Shown here: one piece after another, positions 12,076-21,934 of the stretch | Layout of the letters: each line of letters starts with the position of its first letter | How positions within the stretch are numbered: position 1 is the first letter of the stretch | NCBI GenBank assembly: GCA_014444615.1 | Contig: PVXE01000024.1 | Location: forward strand, 1 to 60,203 | Reading direction: 5' to 3' | DNA: 60,203 nt | Origin: Tagaea sp. CACIAM 22H2 | GTDB taxonomy: Bacteria > Pseudomonadota > Alphaproteobacteria > CACIAM-22H2 | Translations under genes and position numbers: made by a program | Notes under the pieces: generated by a model | Seen by the model: the letters and a program-made list of their open reading frames with translations, nothing else | Told to the model about the DNA's origin: nothing | Database searches by the model: none

Positions 12076-12094
12076 GGGTCGGGCCGCCCGACCC
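12076..12094. repeat. GC-rich hairpin upstream of xseB
   Basis: GGGTCGGG and CCCGACCC form a perfect 8-bp stem around a CCG loop, 38 bp before the xseB start. There is no T-tract, so it is not a classical terminator. It could be a leader structure of the isoprenoid operon mRNA or chance in GC-rich DNA. Confidence 0.35.
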
Positions 12095-12131
12095 CGTTGC
12101 CCTTGCGTTCCGGGGCGCCTATAAACCGGGC

Positions 12132-12380
12132 ATGACGCAAGGGACTCCGGCCGATATCGCCAAACTCTCCTTCGAGGACGCGCTTGCGGAGCTCGAAGGG
12201 ATCGTGCGCGCGCTCGAACAGGGCAAGGGCAAGCTCGACGAATCCGTCGCCGCCTATGAGCGCGGTGCCGCACTCAAAAAGCATTGCGAGAAGAAGCTCG
12301 CCGAAGCCGCCGCACGGATCGAAAAGATCCAGATTTCCGGCGGCGAGGCGAAAACCGCCCCCTTCGACGCGGACCGGTAA
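12132..12380 (+). CDS. xseB: Exodeoxyribonuclease VII small subunit
   Basis: 82 residues, the usual size. The sequence carries the XseB pattern: LSFEDALAELEGIVRALEQGKGKLDESVAAYERG, a helical hairpin, followed by a Lys-rich second helix (KKHCEKKLAEAAARIEKI). It binds the large subunit XseA (not in this window) to make the single-strand DNA exonuclease. It is placed 10 bp ahead of ispA and heads the conserved xseB-ispA-dxs-tlyA operon. No strong ribosome site precedes ATG 12132. Confidence 0.92.
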   Translation: MTQGTPADIAKLSFEDALAELEGIVRALEQGKGKLDESVAAYERGAALKKHCEKKLAEAAARIEKIQISGGEAKTAPFDADR

Positions 12381-12390
12381 AGGCGGCGCG

Positions 12391-13281
12391 ATGACCGATA
12401 CGCTGGCCGTCGCGCTGACCGAGGCCGCCGCCAAGGTCGAGGCGGCGCTGGATGCGTTTCTGCCCAAGGGCGAAGGCCTCGAAGCCGATCTGCACGAAGC
12501 GATGCGCTACGCGTGCCTGGGCGGGGGCAAGCGCATGCGCCCCTTCCTGGTGCTGGAGACGGCCAAGCTGTTCGCGGTCGACGAGGCTTGTGCGTTACGG
12601 GTGGCCTGCGCGATCGAATTCGTCCATTGCTATTCCCTCGTTCACGACGATCTGCCCGCGATGGACGACGACGATCTGCGGCGCGGCCGGCCGACCGTGC
12701 ATAAGGCGTTCGACGAGGCGACCGCGATCCTGGCGGGCGACGCGCTGCTCACCAAGGCGTTCGAAGTGCTTGCCCATCCGCTGACCCATGCCGATCCGCT
12801 GGTGCGCTCCGATCTCGTGCTGGCGCTGGCGTTGGCGTCGGGGGCCGACGGCATGGTCGGCGGCCAGCAGATCGACCTCGCCGCCGAGGGCGAAAGCCTC
12901 GATATCGGCCAGATTACGCGCCTTCAGCGTTTGAAGACCGGCGCGTTGATCGCCTTCGCGGCGCAATCGGGCGCCATTCTGGGCAAGGCGCCGGCCCATA
13001 TCCGCCATACCCTTGTCGCATTCGCCCACGATCTTGGTCTCGCGTTCCAAATGGCGGACGATTTGATCGACGTGGAGGGTTCCTCGGTGGATGCGGGCAA
13101 GGCGACGGGCAAGGACCAAGCGCGCGGCAAGGCGACCTTCGTGTCGATCCTGGGGCCCGAGCGCGCGCGCGCCCAGGCGGCGTTGCTGGCCGAGCAAGCG
13201 GCCAAGCATCTCGACCTGTTCGACGCGAAGGCCGACCATCTGCGCGCTTTGGCGCGCTGGACCGTGGCGCGCAAGGCATGA
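12391..13281 (+). CDS. ispA: Short-chain polyprenyl (farnesyl/geranylgeranyl) diphosphate synthase
   Basis: 296 residues, normal for IspA. First aspartate-rich motif [18 protein letters not shown] (D86, D87, D92 onward) and second motif [11 protein letters not shown] (about 220); GGKRMRP (45-51) binds the allylic/IPP diphosphate; KTG near 195. It condenses IPP with DMAPP/GPP to make FPP (chain length cannot be fixed by eye) for quinone, undecaprenyl and hopanoid synthesis. It sits between xseB and dxs; its TGA overlaps the dxs ATG (ATGA at 13278). Confidence 0.95.
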   Translation: MTDTLAVALTEAAAKVEAALDAFLPKGEGLEADLHEAMRYACLGGGKRMRPFLVLETAKLFAVDEACALRVACAIEFVHCYSLVHDDLPAMDDDDLRRGRPTVHKAFDEATAILAGDALLTKAFEVLAHPLTHADPLVRSDLVLALALASGADGMVGGQQIDLAAEGESLDIGQITRLQRLKTGALIAFAAQSGAILGKAPAHIRHTLVAFAHDLGLAFQMADDLIDVEGSSVDAGKATGKDQARGKATFVSILGPERARAQAALLAEQAAKHLDLFDAKADHLRALARWTVARKA

Positions 13282-15224
13282 GCGGCCCCGGCCATAATTC
13301 CGGCGAGACGCCGCATCTCGACCGCGCTTGCGATCATGCGCAATTGCGCAAGATGGACGCGGTCGAGCTCAAACACGTCGCCGAGGAATTGCGCCGCGAG
13401 ACGATCGCGGCCGTCGCGGGCACGGGCGGGCATTTGGGCGCGGGGCTTGGTGTGGTCGAATTGACCGTCGCCTTGCATCACGTCTTCGACACGCCGCGCG
13501 ACCGGCTGATTTGGGACGTCGGCCACCAAGCCTATCCGCACAAGATCCTCACCGGCCGCCGCGACCGTATTTCTACGCTGCGCCAAGGCGGCGGGTTGTC
13601 GGGCTTCACCAAACGCAGCGAAAGCGAGTTCGATCCGTTCGGCGCGGCGCATTCCTCGACGTCGATTTCGGCGGCGTTGGGCATGGCCGTCGCGCGCGAT
13701 TTCAACGGCGACAAGCGCCATTGCATCGCGGTCATCGGCGACGGCTCGATGTCCGCCGGCATGGCCTACGAGGCGATGAACAACGCGGGCGCGATGCGCG
13801 CGCGTCTGATCGTTATCCTCAACGACAACAACATGTCGATTGCACCCCCGGTGGGTGCCATGAGTTCCTATCTCTCGCGGCTCATTTCCTCGCGGCCTTA
13901 TGTGGGCTTGCGCAGCTTGGCGCGCGAAGTCGCGAGCCATCTGCCCAAGCCCTTGTTCCAAGCGGCCGAGCGCGCGGAGGAATTCGCGCGCGGCATGGTC
14001 GCGGGCGGCGGCACGTTGTTCGAGGAGATGGGATTCTATTACGTCGGCCCGATCGACGGCCATAATCTCGACCATCTGCTGCCGATCCTGCGCAATGTGC
14101 GCGACAGCCGCGACGACCGGCCCGTGCTGATCCATGTGATCACGCAAAAGGGCAAGGGCCATCCGTTCGGCAAGGAAGCCGAGGATCGTTACCACGCGGT
14201 CAATAAATTCGATCTGCAAGTCGCGAATGACGGCGTTCTCAAAGGGGCCGCCAAACCCGCCGGCGCCAAGGCGCCGACCTATACGCGCGTCTTCGCCGAC
14301 GCGCTGATCGACGCCGCCGACAAGGACCCGAAGATCGTCGCGGTGACGGCGGCGATGCCGTCGGGCACGGGCCTCGATCTTTTCGCCAAGAAGCATCCCA
14401 AGCGCTGCTTCGACGTGGGTATCGCCGAACAGCACGCCGTGACCTTCGCGGCGGGCATGGCGGCGGACGGGTTGAAGCCGTTCGTCGCGATCTACTCGAC
14501 CTTCCTGCAGCGCGGCTACGACCAAGTCGTGCACGACGTGATGCTGCAATCCCTGCCGGTGCGCTTCGCGCTCGACCGTGCCGGGCTGGTGGGGGCGGAC
14601 GGCGCTACGCATGCCGGGATCTACGATCTCGCCTATCTCGGCTGCCTGCCCGATTTCGTCGTGATGGCGCCGGGCGACGAAGCCGATCTCGCGCGCATGG
14701 TCGCGACTTGCGCCGCCTACGACCAAGGCCCGATCGCCGTGCGTTTCCCGCGCGGCGAAGGGTTGGGCGTGGCGATGCCGGAGCCCGGCGAGAAGATCGA
14801 GATCGGCAAGGGCCGCGTGTTGCGCGACGGCAATGCGGTCGCGATCCTCAATCTCGGCGGGCGCTTGGCCGAATGCCAAAAGGCGTGCGACGCGCTGGCC
14901 CAGCAAGGCTTGTCGGCGACGCTTGCCGATATGCGTTTCTTGAAGCCGCTCGATCTCGATCTGGTGCTGCGTCTCGCGCGGTCGCATGAAGTCGTGCTGA
15001 CGGTCGAAGAAGGCAGCCCCGGCGGGTTCGCCGCTGCCGTTCTGCAAGCCTTGGCAAATGCGGGCGCGCTCGACGCCGGTCTCAGAATCCGCGCATTGAC
15101 GCTGCCCGATCGCTTGATCGACCACGACACGCCGGAGCGGCAATATGCCGAAGCCGGTCTCGACGCGCGCGCGATCGTCAATTCCGCGTTGGCGGCGCTG
15201 GGCCGCGCCGAAAAGCGCGCTTGA
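13278..15224 (+). CDS. dxs: 1-deoxy-D-xylulose-5-phosphate synthase
   Basis: 648 residues. Thiamine diphosphate motif [18 protein letters not shown]...NDNN (about 153-190), [16 protein letters not shown] near residue 76, transketolase-type pyrimidine domain with [14 protein letters not shown], and catalytic Glu in [14 protein letters not shown]. It condenses pyruvate and glyceraldehyde 3-phosphate to DXP, the entry and usual control point of the MEP pathway, feeding IspA encoded immediately before it. ATG overlaps the ispA stop by 4 bp, and the dxs stop overlaps the TTG start of tlyA. Confidence 0.97.
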   Translation: MSGPGHNSGETPHLDRACDHAQLRKMDAVELKHVAEELRRETIAAVAGTGGHLGAGLGVVELTVALHHVFDTPRDRLIWDVGHQAYPHKILTGRRDRISTLRQGGGLSGFTKRSESEFDPFGAAHSSTSISAALGMAVARDFNGDKRHCIAVIGDGSMSAGMAYEAMNNAGAMRARLIVILNDNNMSIAPPVGAMSSYLSRLISSRPYVGLRSLAREVASHLPKPLFQAAERAEEFARGMVAGGGTLFEEMGFYYVGPIDGHNLDHLLPILRNVRDSRDDRPVLIHVITQKGKGHPFGKEAEDRYHAVNKFDLQVANDGVLKGAAKPAGAKAPTYTRVFADALIDAADKDPKIVAVTAAMPSGTGLDLFAKKHPKRCFDVGIAEQHAVTFAAGMAADGLKPFVAIYSTFLQRGYDQVVHDVMLQSLPVRFALDRAGLVGADGATHAGIYDLAYLGCLPDFVVMAPGDEADLARMVATCAAYDQGPIAVRFPRGEGLGVAMPEPGEKIEIGKGRVLRDGNAVAILNLGGRLAECQKACDALAQQGLSATLADMRFLKPLDLDLVLRLARSHEVVLTVEEGSPGGFAAAVLQALANAGALDAGLRIRALTLPDRLIDHDTPERQYAEAGLDARAIVNSALAALGRAEKRA

Positions 15225-15952
15225 AGAAGCGCCTCGACCAATTGCTGGTGGAGCGGGGCTTGGCCGAAAGCCGGGCCAAGGCGCAGGCCGCGATCATGGC
15301 GGGCCTCGTCTTCTCCAACGAAAAACGCCTCGACAAGCCGGGCACGCCGGTCGCCGAAGATTTGGCGTTGGAAGTGCGCGGCCAGCCGCATCCGTGGGTC
15401 AGCCGCGGCGGCTTGAAACTCGCGCATGCGATCGACGCGTTCGGCATCGACGTCGCGGGCAAGATCGCCATCGATGTGGGGGCGTCGACCGGCGGATTCA
15501 CCGACGTGTTGCTGACCAAAGGGGCCGCGAAGGTCTATGCCGTCGATGTCGGCCACGGGCAGCTCGCGTGGAAACTGCGCAACGATCCGCGCGTGATCGT
15601 GCTCGAAAAGACCAATGCGCGGCATCTGAGCGCCGCCGAGATTCCCGAAGCGCCCGACATAGTCGTGTGCGACGCGAGCTTCATCGGCCTCGAAACCGTT
15701 TTGCCCGCCGCTTTGGCTCTGGCCAAGCCGGGTGCGGTTGTCGTCGCGCTGATCAAGCCGCAATTCGAAGTCGGCAAGGATCGCGTGGGCAAAGGCGGCG
15801 TGGTGCGCGAGCCCGAACTTCATGCCGAAGTGCGTGCGCGCATCGCGCAATGGCTGCCGCGCATCGGCTGGACGGTGTTCGGCGAGGATGAAAGCCCGAT
15901 CCAGGGCCCCGAAGGCAACCGCGAATTCCTGATCGCGGCGCGGAAGGCTTAG
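15221..15952 (+). CDS. tlyA: TlyA family rRNA (cytidine-2'-O)-methyltransferase / hemolysin A-like
   Basis: 243 residues from a TTG at 15221 that overlaps the dxs TGA (TTGA). N-terminal S4 RNA-binding domain ([29 protein letters not shown]), then an FtsJ-like Rossmann methyltransferase: [15 protein letters not shown] (SAM site, about 87-101), VDVGHGQL, and the KPQFE motif with catalytic-type Lys. The family methylates 2'-OH of rRNA cytidines in mycobacteria; in alphaproteobacteria it is a conserved member of this isoprenoid operon. Its TAG overlaps the convergent nupC stop by 4 bp. Confidence 0.93.
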   Translation: MKKRLDQLLVERGLAESRAKAQAAIMAGLVFSNEKRLDKPGTPVAEDLALEVRGQPHPWVSRGGLKLAHAIDAFGIDVAGKIAIDVGASTGGFTDVLLTKGAAKVYAVDVGHGQLAWKLRNDPRVIVLEKTNARHLSAAEIPEAPDIVVCDASFIGLETVLPAALALAKPGAVVVALIKPQFEVGKDRVGKGGVVREPELHAEVRARIAQWLPRIGWTVFGEDESPIQGPEGNREFLIAARKA

Positions 15953-17199
15953 TACAGCACCGCGGCCATCGCGCCCATCAGGCAGGTGGCGAGCGTGCCC
16001 GCGACCAGCGATTTGAAGCCGAGTTCGACGATTTCCGGACGGCGCGCCGGGCACATCGTCGCCATGCCGCCGATCATGATGCCCAGCGATCCGAAATTGG
16101 CGAAGCCGCACAGCGCGTAGAGCATGATGAGCCGCGTGCGTTCGGACAATCCAGCGCCGCCGTCGCCCGCCAGCGACAGATAGGCGACGAATTCGTTGAG
16201 CGCGGTTTTCTGACCGAGCAAAGCCCCCGCTTGCGGCGCTTCGGCCCACGGAATGCCCATCAGCCAGCAGATCGGCGCGAAGATCCAGCCCAGCATGCGC
16301 TCTATCTTCAATGGCGCGCCGAACGCGTCCGGCAGCAGGCCAAGGCCCGCATTGACCAGGGCGACGAGGGCGACCAGCACGATCAGCATCGCGCAGATAT
16401 TGAGCAGCAATTCGAGCCCGGCGGCCGTGCCTTTGACGATCGCGTCCATCGTGCCGTTGGCGACGGGCTCCAGCGGGCCCAATTCGCCCTCGGTCGCGCC
16501 CGGTGTGGATTCCGGCACCATGATCCGCGCGACCAGGATCGTGACCGGGGCCGACAGCAGCGAGGCGATCAGGATATGCGCGAAAGCGTCGGGCACGATG
16601 CGCCCGATCAGCGTGGCGTAGAGCACCATCACCGTGCCCGCGATCGACGCCATGCCGCCGACCATCACGATGAAGAGTTCGGCACGGGTGAGCTTTGCCA
16701 GATACGGGCGGATGAACAGCGGCGCTTCGACCATGCCGACGAACACGTTCGCGGCGGTGGAAAGTCCCACGGCGCCGCCCACGCCCATCGTGCGGCGTAA
16801 GGCCCAGGCAATTCCGCGCACGATCGCGGGCATCACGCCCCAATGGAACAGCACGGTCGTCAGCGCCGAAACGACCAGCACGATCGGCAAGGCCTGGATC
16901 GCCAAGACGAACGAAGCGCCCGGGAATTTCTCGTCGAACGGCAAGGGGCCGCCGCCGAGATAGCCGAAGACCAAAGTGGTCCCTGCGCGCGTCGCGTCCG
17001 CGATCGCTTGGACGGGTGCGTTCAGCAGCCCGATCGTCGTGGCGACGTAAGGCAGTTTTAGGAACAACGCCGCGCAGACGAACGACACGGCAAGACCTAG
17101 CAACGCCGCGCGCAGGCTCACATGGCGGCGATTTTCGGCCAGCGCCCAGGCGATGCCCAGAATCGCGAACATGCCGAAAAACGCCTGTATGCGATCCAT
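15949..17199 (-). CDS. Concentrative nucleoside transporter, NupC/CNT family
   Basis: 416 residues, nearly all hydrophobic helices. CNT signature elements are present: GALLGQKTALNEFVAYLSLA (re-entrant loop contacting nucleoside and cation) and the late ALCGFANFGSLGIMIGG motif. It imports nucleosides with Na+ or H+ across the inner membrane. It is the last gene of a minus-strand run (fabI-aroC-17204 gene-this), 4 bp after the preceding gene. No purine/pyrimidine gene is adjacent. Confidence 0.93.
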   Translation of the reverse strand: MDRIQAFFGMFAILGIAWALAENRRHVSLRAALLGLAVSFVCAALFLKLPYVATTIGLLNAPVQAIADATRAGTTLVFGYLGGGPLPFDEKFPGASFVLAIQALPIVLVVSALTTVLFHWGVMPAIVRGIAWALRRTMGVGGAVGLSTAANVFVGMVEAPLFIRPYLAKLTRAELFIVMVGGMASIAGTVMVLYATLIGRIVPDAFAHILIASLLSAPVTILVARIMVPESTPGATEGELGPLEPVANGTMDAIVKGTAAGLELLLNICAMLIVLVALVALVNAGLGLLPDAFGAPLKIERMLGWIFAPICWLMGIPWAEAPQAGALLGQKTALNEFVAYLSLAGDGGAGLSERTRLIMLYALCGFANFGSLGIMIGGMATMCPARRPEIVELGFKSLVAGTLATCLMGAMAAVLY

Positions 17200-17203
17200 C
17201 GCC

Positions 17204-17722
17204 TTATTCCCTCGGCAGTGGCCAATGGCGCCGGACGGCGTCGAAGATCACGCGCGGCTTGGTGTCGAGCCCGGCGCCGAGAATGGTGAAGCCGGGTTTC
17301 GTGCCCGGGCGGCGCACGATCAGATCGCCCATCCAGCGGCTGCCGAGTTTGAGCTTCGAATAGGTCTCGGGATCGACATAGATGTCGAGGCGCCCGCCGC
17401 CGAGCGCGCGGATTCCCGTGCCGAGCGCCAATTCCTCGATCTTGTCCCACCCGATCGGCGCGTCGGCGACGCCGGGCATTTCCAGCCCGTCCTTGCCGAC
17501 CGTGATCTTGGGCGCGTCGTCGCGGAATTGCTGGCCCATCAGCACACCCCAAAACGCGGCGATGCCCAGGAACAGCAGCGCCGCGCCCAGCGTTTCGCCT
17601 TGTTTCCAGGCTTGCCAGGTGACGGCGACGGCGAGGCCGAACACGCCGGACGCGAAAAGGAGATTGAGACCCGCCATGCGCCGCGACCGGCGTACGATCA
17701 AAGTCTTCAGATCGAGCGCCAC
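17204..17722 (-). CDS. Conserved-looking two-TM membrane protein of unknown function
   Basis: 172 residues. A short cytoplasmic basic N-terminus is followed by two hydrophobic helices (about 18-36 and 44-62), then a soluble C-terminal domain (70-172) of beta character: ITVGKDGLEMPGVADAPIGWDKIEELALG..., resembling bacterial PH-like (YcxB/YokE-type) membrane proteins in arrangement. That similarity is by eye only. It is in a tight operon with aroC (4-bp gap) and the CNT gene, which gives no functional hint. Confidence 0.75.
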   Translation of the reverse strand: MALDLKTLIVRRSRRMAGLNLLFASGVFGLAVAVTWQAWKQGETLGAALLFLGIAAFWGVLMGQQFRDDAPKITVGKDGLEMPGVADAPIGWDKIEELALGTGIRALGGGRLDIYVDPETYSKLKLGSRWMGDLIVRRPGTKPGFTILGAGLDTKPRVIFDAVRRHWPLPRE

Positions 17723-17726
17723 GGAA

Positions 17727-18797
17727 TCAGCCGCATTGCGCGCGGTGGCGCAGCTTATGATCGGCGAGCACGCAGGCCATCATCGCTTCGCCGACGGGCA
17801 CGGCGCGAATACCCACGCACGGATCGTGGCGGCCTTTGGTGACGATTTCCGTCTCGTTGCCGTCGATATCGATCGTGCGGCGCGGCGACAGGATCGACGA
17901 GGTCGGCTTCACCGCGAAACGCACGACGACCGGCTGACCGGTGGAAATGCCGCCCAGAATGCCGCCCGCGTGATTGGACAGGAAGGTCGGGCCCGCATTG
18001 CCGGCGCGCATCTCGTCGGCATTGGCTTCGCCCGACAATTCGGCGGCGGCGAAACCGTCGCCGATTTCCACGCCCTTCACCGCGTTGATGCCCATCATCG
18101 CTGCGGCGAGATCGGAGTCGAGCTTGCCGTAGATCGGCGCACCCCAGCCGGCGGGCACGCCGTCGGCGACCACTTCGATCACAGCACCGGCGGACGATCC
18201 CGCCTTGCGCGTCGCATCGAGGAATTCTTCCCACTTCGCGGCCATGTCGCGATCGGGGCACCAGAAGGGATTTTCGCCGCAGGCCGACCAATCCCATTTC
18301 GCGCGGTCGATCTTGTGCGGGCCGATCTGCACGACCGCGCCCCGAATCGTCACGCCATCGCCCAGCACGCGCCGCGCGACCGCACCGGCCGCCACACGCG
18401 CCGCCGTTTCGCGCGCAGACGAACGCCCGCCGCCGCGATAATCGCGAATGCCGTATTTGGCCCAATAGGTGTAGTCGGCGTGGCCGGGGCGGAACTTCGC
18501 CGCGATTTCCGAATAATCCTTGGAGCGCTGATCCTCGTTGCGGATCATCAGCGACAAGGACGTGCCGGTCGTCTGCCCTTCGAACACGCCCGACAGGATC
18601 TCGACCGTGTCGGACTCGCGGCGTTGCGTGACAAATCGCGACGTGCCCGGCTTGCGCTTGTCGAGGAAGCCTTGAATGAAGGCCTCGTCCAGCGCCAAGC
18701 GCGGCGGCACGCCGTCGACGACGGCGCCCAGCGCCGGGCCATGGCTTTCGCCCCAGGTCGTGACCCGGAACAGCGTGCCGAAGGAATTGGCGCTCAT
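17727..18797 (-). CDS. aroC: Chorismate synthase
   Basis: 356 residues, the normal length. Signature regions: [19 protein letters not shown] (N-terminal His in GESHG), the [14 protein letters not shown] segment, [17 protein letters not shown], and [18 protein letters not shown] near the C-terminus. It eliminates phosphate from EPSP to give chorismate using reduced FMN, the last common step of aromatic synthesis. ATG overlaps the fabI stop by 4 bp, so the two are translationally coupled. Confidence 0.97.
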   Translation of the reverse strand: MSANSFGTLFRVTTWGESHGPALGAVVDGVPPRLALDEAFIQGFLDKRKPGTSRFVTQRRESDTVEILSGVFEGQTTGTSLSLMIRNEDQRSKDYSEIAAKFRPGHADYTYWAKYGIRDYRGGGRSSARETAARVAAGAVARRVLGDGVTIRGAVVQIGPHKIDRAKWDWSACGENPFWCPDRDMAAKWEEFLDATRKAGSSAGAVIEVVADGVPAGWGAPIYGKLDSDLAAAMMGINAVKGVEIGDGFAAAELSGEANADEMRAGNAGPTFLSNHAGGILGGISTGQPVVVRFAVKPTSSILSPRRTIDIDGNETEIVTKGRHDPCVGIRAVPVGEAMMACVLADHKLRHRAQCG

Positions 18798-19636
18798 GCG
18801 CCCTTGTTCTTGAAGCCGGCGAGCAGATCGGAAAGCTCGCCCGCCGATTCCGTCGCCATCATGCCGACGACGTGATAGCCGCTATCGACGTGCAGGACTT
18901 CGCCGGTAACGCCCGAGCCGAGTTCCGACAACAGGTAGAGCGCCGAGCCGCCGACGTCTTCGATCGTCGTGCCCCGGCGCAACGGCGCGTTCAGCTCGTT
19001 CCACTTTTGAATGTAGCGGAAATCGCCGATGCCCGACGCCGCGAGCGTGCGGATCGGGCCCGCCGAGATCGCGTTGACGCGGATATTCTCCGGTCCCAGA
19101 TCGGCGGCCAGCGCGCGCACCGACGCTTCGAGCGCCGCTTTGGCGACGCCCATCACGTTGTAATGCGGGATGATGCGTTCGGCGCCGATATAGGAAAGCG
19201 TCAGCATCGCGCCGCCTTCCTTCATCAAGGGCCGCGCGCGGCGCGCCACGTCCGTAAACGAGAACACCGAGATGTCCATCGAGTTCAGGAAGTTTTCGCG
19301 CGTCGTGTCGACGTATTTGCCCTTCAGCTGGTCCTTGTCGGAATAGGCGATGGCATGGACGACGAAGTCCAGCTTGCCCCAGCGCTTGGCGATTTCGTCG
19401 AACGCCTTGTCGAGCGACGCCGTGTCGGTGACGTCGGCCGACACCAGAAAATCCGAGCCGAGCTGTGCGGCCAAGGGACGCACGCGCTTCTCCAGAGCCT
19501 CGCCCTGATAGGTGAGCGCGAGTTCGGCGCCGTGTTCGACCACGGCCTTGGAAATGCCCCAGGCGATGGAGCGATCGTTGGCGACGCCCATGACGAGGCC
19601 GCGTTTGCCCTGCAGCAGGGCTTTGGATTCCGACAT
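18794..19636 (-). CDS. fabI: Enoyl-[acyl-carrier-protein] reductase [NADH]
   Basis: 280 residues. Atypical SDR of the FabI branch: [13 protein letters not shown] (nucleotide loop, 17-29), catalytic Y-x6-K in [14 protein letters not shown], and [17 protein letters not shown] (substrate loop). It reduces trans-2-enoyl-ACP in each cycle of fatty acid elongation in the cytosol. First gene of the fabI-aroC-17204-CNT operon; its promoter should lie in the 100 bp between 19636 and the terminator at 19734-19771. Confidence 0.97.
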   Translation of the reverse strand: MSESKALLQGKRGLVMGVANDRSIAWGISKAVVEHGAELALTYQGEALEKRVRPLAAQLGSDFLVSADVTDTASLDKAFDEIAKRWGKLDFVVHAIAYSDKDQLKGKYVDTTRENFLNSMDISVFSFTDVARRARPLMKEGGAMLTLSYIGAERIIPHYNVMGVAKAALEASVRALAADLGPENIRVNAISAGPIRTLAASGIGDFRYIQKWNELNAPLRRGTTIEDVGGSALYLLSELGSGVTGEVLHVDSGYHVVGMMATESAGELSDLLAGFKNKGA

Positions 19637-19733
19637 GCGTTTCTAAGTCCGCGTTTCGACTGGCGAATTGGCGGGCATCCTACACGAAAGTCCGGGGCAG
19701 GCAACGCCGGGATGGCGCGTTTGTGTGCGGAGC

Positions 19734-19771
19734 AATAAAAAACCCGGCTCCGCGTGGCGCGGAGCCGGGTT
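19734..19771 (-). terminator. Rho-independent terminator of the glycine-zipper lipoprotein gene
   Basis: On the minus strand a perfect 14-bp stem (AACCCGGCTCCGCG with its complement, loop of 3) is followed by TTTTTTATTGC. It begins 30 bp after the lipoprotein stop at 19801 and separates that gene from fabI. Confidence 0.9.
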
Positions 19772-19800
19772 CGGCATTCCCGAAGACGCGCGGCGCGCGG

Positions 19801-20268
19801 TTAGTTGACGACCTTCCAACTGCCGTCCTGCTGGCGGCAGGCGGTGCCGTAGGCTTGCTCTTCCTTGCCGCCGACGGTCACCGTCGTCTGGTATTCGCGG
19901 CACTGGTTGCCGGCCGAGTCGCGGCCTTCGCGGGTCGGGGTCACGGTGCCGGAATTGCCCGAATCCGGGTTGCTCCAGCTGATCTTCTGCCCGACCGGGG
20001 CGGTCTGCGCGGTCGTCTCGGCGCGCTGCATATGCGCGCGGTCCGCGCGGTCGAGCGACTTGCCGATTTCGCGGCCCAGGAATGCGCCGGCGAGCGTACC
20101 GACCGCTACGCCGACGAGCTGGCCGCGCCCGCCGCCGAATTGCGAACCGGCAACGGCGCCGCCGATGCCGCCCAGAATCGTACCGAAATTTTCCTTCTGC
20201 CCGCCTTCCGAACAGGCGGCGAGCGACAAGGCGATGGCGCCGACGGCGAAAATCTTGATCCCACGCAT
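19801..20268 (-). CDS. Glycine-zipper lipoprotein, 17-kDa surface antigen / RT0821 type
   Basis: 155 residues from ATG 20266-20268, preceded on the minus strand by GAGGA nine bases upstream. Lipoprotein signal with lipobox L-A-A-C (C19). Residues 28-72 are a glycine zipper (GTILGGIGGAVAGSQFGGGRGQ...) as in rickettsial 17-kDa antigen and OmpA-linked zipper proteins, which associate with the outer membrane. The C-terminal half has a CREYQTTVTVGGKEEQAYGTACRQQDGSWKVV motif with two Cys that could pair, typical of this family. A monocistronic unit with its own terminator. A longer frame to 20355 has no signal peptide logic and is not used. Confidence 0.88.
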   Translation of the reverse strand: MRGIKIFAVGAIALSLAACSEGGQKENFGTILGGIGGAVAGSQFGGGRGQLVGVAVGTLAGAFLGREIGKSLDRADRAHMQRAETTAQTAPVGQKISWSNPDSGNSGTVTPTREGRDSAGNQCREYQTTVTVGGKEEQAYGTACRQQDGSWKVVN

Positions 20269-20394
20269 TTTTCCGTCCTCCTTAGACGGTTGGACGGGTT
20301 GCGAAATTCCGTCCTGAAGCGATAACGATTCCCGTTCGCACTCTATTCCAAACACGGCCTTGGTCGAAGCGTATGCCCGGTCTATTTAGGGGCC

Positions 20395-21009
20395 ATGGAA
20401 AACGAATCACAGCCCCCGGCCGAACTCGATCCCGCCGTCGATCCCGTCGCGCGTTTCGCGGCTTGGCTCGACGAAGCGCGCGCGAAGGAAATCAACGACT
20501 CCGAAGCGATGGCCGTCGCGACGGTGGGCCAAGATGGCATGCCCAGCCTCAGAATGGTGCTGCTGAAAGATTTCGATACACGCGGCTTCGTGTTTTACAC
20601 GAATTTCGAAAGCAAGAAGGGCACGCAGCTTCTGGCGCATCGCAAGGCCGCGTTGCTATTCCATTGGAAGTCGCTGCGCCGCCAAGTGCGCATCGAAGGC
20701 GACGTGGAGGTCGTGACGGACGCGGAGGCCGACGCCTATTTCGCCTCGCGCCCGCGCGGCAGCCAGATCGGCGCTTGGGCTTCGCTTCAGTCGCGCCCGA
20801 TGGAGGGCCGCTTCGCGCTGGAGAAGCGCGTCGCCGAATACACGCTGAAATTCGGGCTGGGTGCGGTGCCACGCCCGCCGCATTGGTCGGGCTTTCGCGT
20901 GAAGCCCGTCACGATCGAGTTCTGGCACGACCGGCCGTTCCGTCTGCACGAGCGGCTTGTGCATCGGCGCGAGGGCGACGTTTGGCGCACGGAGCGCCAA
21001 TTCCCATGA
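20395..21009 (+). CDS. pdxH: Pyridoxamine 5'-phosphate oxidase
   Basis: 204 residues. FMN-binding split barrel: [47 protein letters not shown], and the C-terminal PEP-oxidase region with [21 protein letters not shown]. It oxidises PNP/PMP to PLP with O2. Arg and Lys contacts expected for FMN and PLP phosphate (RMVLLK, KKG, RRQVR) are visible. The ATG at 20395 lies just past a short divergent promoter gap from the lipoprotein gene. The stop overlaps the next ATG (ATGA at 21006). Confidence 0.96.
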   Translation: MENESQPPAELDPAVDPVARFAAWLDEARAKEINDSEAMAVATVGQDGMPSLRMVLLKDFDTRGFVFYTNFESKKGTQLLAHRKAALLFHWKSLRRQVRIEGDVEVVTDAEADAYFASRPRGSQIGAWASLQSRPMEGRFALEKRVAEYTLKFGLGAVPRPPHWSGFRVKPVTIEFWHDRPFRLHERLVHRREGDVWRTERQFP

Positions 21010-21926
21010 CCGCGCTGGCCACGACCATTTCGCCCGAGGAACGCGGCGCGTTGATGCGCCGCGCGACATACGCCTCGGTCGCGGTCGCCGGCCTTCTGAT
21101 CGTCGCGAAGACCGGGGCTTGGGCGATCACCGATTCCGTATCGGTGTTGTCCAGCCTGCTCGACTCGCTGCTCGACGCGGCGGCATCGATCGTCAATCTG
21201 ATCGCGGTGCGCCACGCGCTCGCCCCGGCCGACGCCGAACATCGCTTCGGCCACGGCAAGGCGGAGGCGCTGGCCGGTCTCGCCCAGGCCGCGTTCATCG
21301 GCGGCTCGGCGTTGCTGCTGCTGTCCGAAGCCATACATCGCTTGTGGACGCCGGTGCCGGTTGAAAGGGGCGAGGTCGGCATCGCGGTCATGGCGTTGTC
21401 GATGGCGCTGACCTTCGCGCTTGTCCGCTATCAGATGTATGTCGTGGCGCGCACCGGATCGCTGGCTGTGGGCGCGGACCGTCTGCATTACGCGTCCGAT
21501 TTCCTGCTGAACGGCGCCGTCATCGTCTCGCTGCTCGCGTCGATGGCGTTCCGCATCGACGTTCTCGATCCGCTGGCGGGGCTCGCGATCGGCGGCTACA
21601 TCCTGTGGGGTGCGGCGAAGATCGGGCGCGACGCGCTCGACCATCTGATGGACCGCGAATTGCCCGAGGATACGCGCGCGAAGATCGTCGCCATCGCGCG
21701 CGCCAATCCGCTGATTTTGGACGTCCACGATTTGCGCACCCGTGCGGTTGGTCCGAATATCTCGGTGCAGATGCATCTGGAGATCGACGGCAACCTGACG
21801 CTCAACCAGGCGCATGCGGCGGCCGATGCGGTGGAGGAAGCCGTGATGGCCGCCTTTCCGGGATCGGACGTGATCGTCCATATGGATCCGGCCGGCATCG
21901 TCGAAACAAGGCGCGACGCGCATTGA
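21006..21926 (+). CDS. Cation diffusion facilitator (FieF/YiiP-type) metal efflux protein
   Basis: 306 residues with six TM helices in the first 210 and a ferredoxin-like cytoplasmic C-terminal domain. Metal site A: D53 and D57 in TM2 ([11 protein letters not shown]) with H161 and D165 in TM5 (HYASD), the D-D-H-D set seen in FieF/YiiP (Zn2+/Fe2+). Interfacial [13 protein letters not shown] (79-91) is the loop motif. It exports divalent metal against H+. It is coupled to pdxH by a 4-bp overlap and followed closely by the kinase-like gene. Confidence 0.93.
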   Translation: MTALATTISPEERGALMRRATYASVAVAGLLIVAKTGAWAITDSVSVLSSLLDSLLDAAASIVNLIAVRHALAPADAEHRFGHGKAEALAGLAQAAFIGGSALLLLSEAIHRLWTPVPVERGEVGIAVMALSMALTFALVRYQMYVVARTGSLAVGADRLHYASDFLLNGAVIVSLLASMAFRIDVLDPLAGLAIGGYILWGAAKIGRDALDHLMDRELPEDTRAKIVAIARANPLILDVHDLRTRAVGPNISVQMHLEIDGNLTLNQAHAAADAVEEAVMAAFPGSDVIVHMDPAGIVETRRDAH

Positions 21927-21934
21927 CGGGCGCG

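Larger units (their letters stand above)
11808..12131. other. Divergent intergenic region (324 bp)
   Basis: Separates the lipoprotein gene (minus) from xseB (plus). The lipoprotein-proximal half is A/T-rich and holds the inverted repeat at 11887-11927; the xseB-proximal half is GC-rich and holds a short hairpin at 12076-12094. No protein family is visible; the open frame running through it into xseB has no protein-like composition before the xseB ATG at 12132. Confidence 0.55.

Noticed and set aside
12924..15143. 739-codon minus-strand open frame
   Set aside because: Antisense to ispA/dxs, whose families are certain; translation is low-complexity.
14717..16843. 708-codon minus-strand open frame
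   Set aside because: Spans the ends of dxs, tlyA and the CNT gene in a wrong frame; no recognisable domain.
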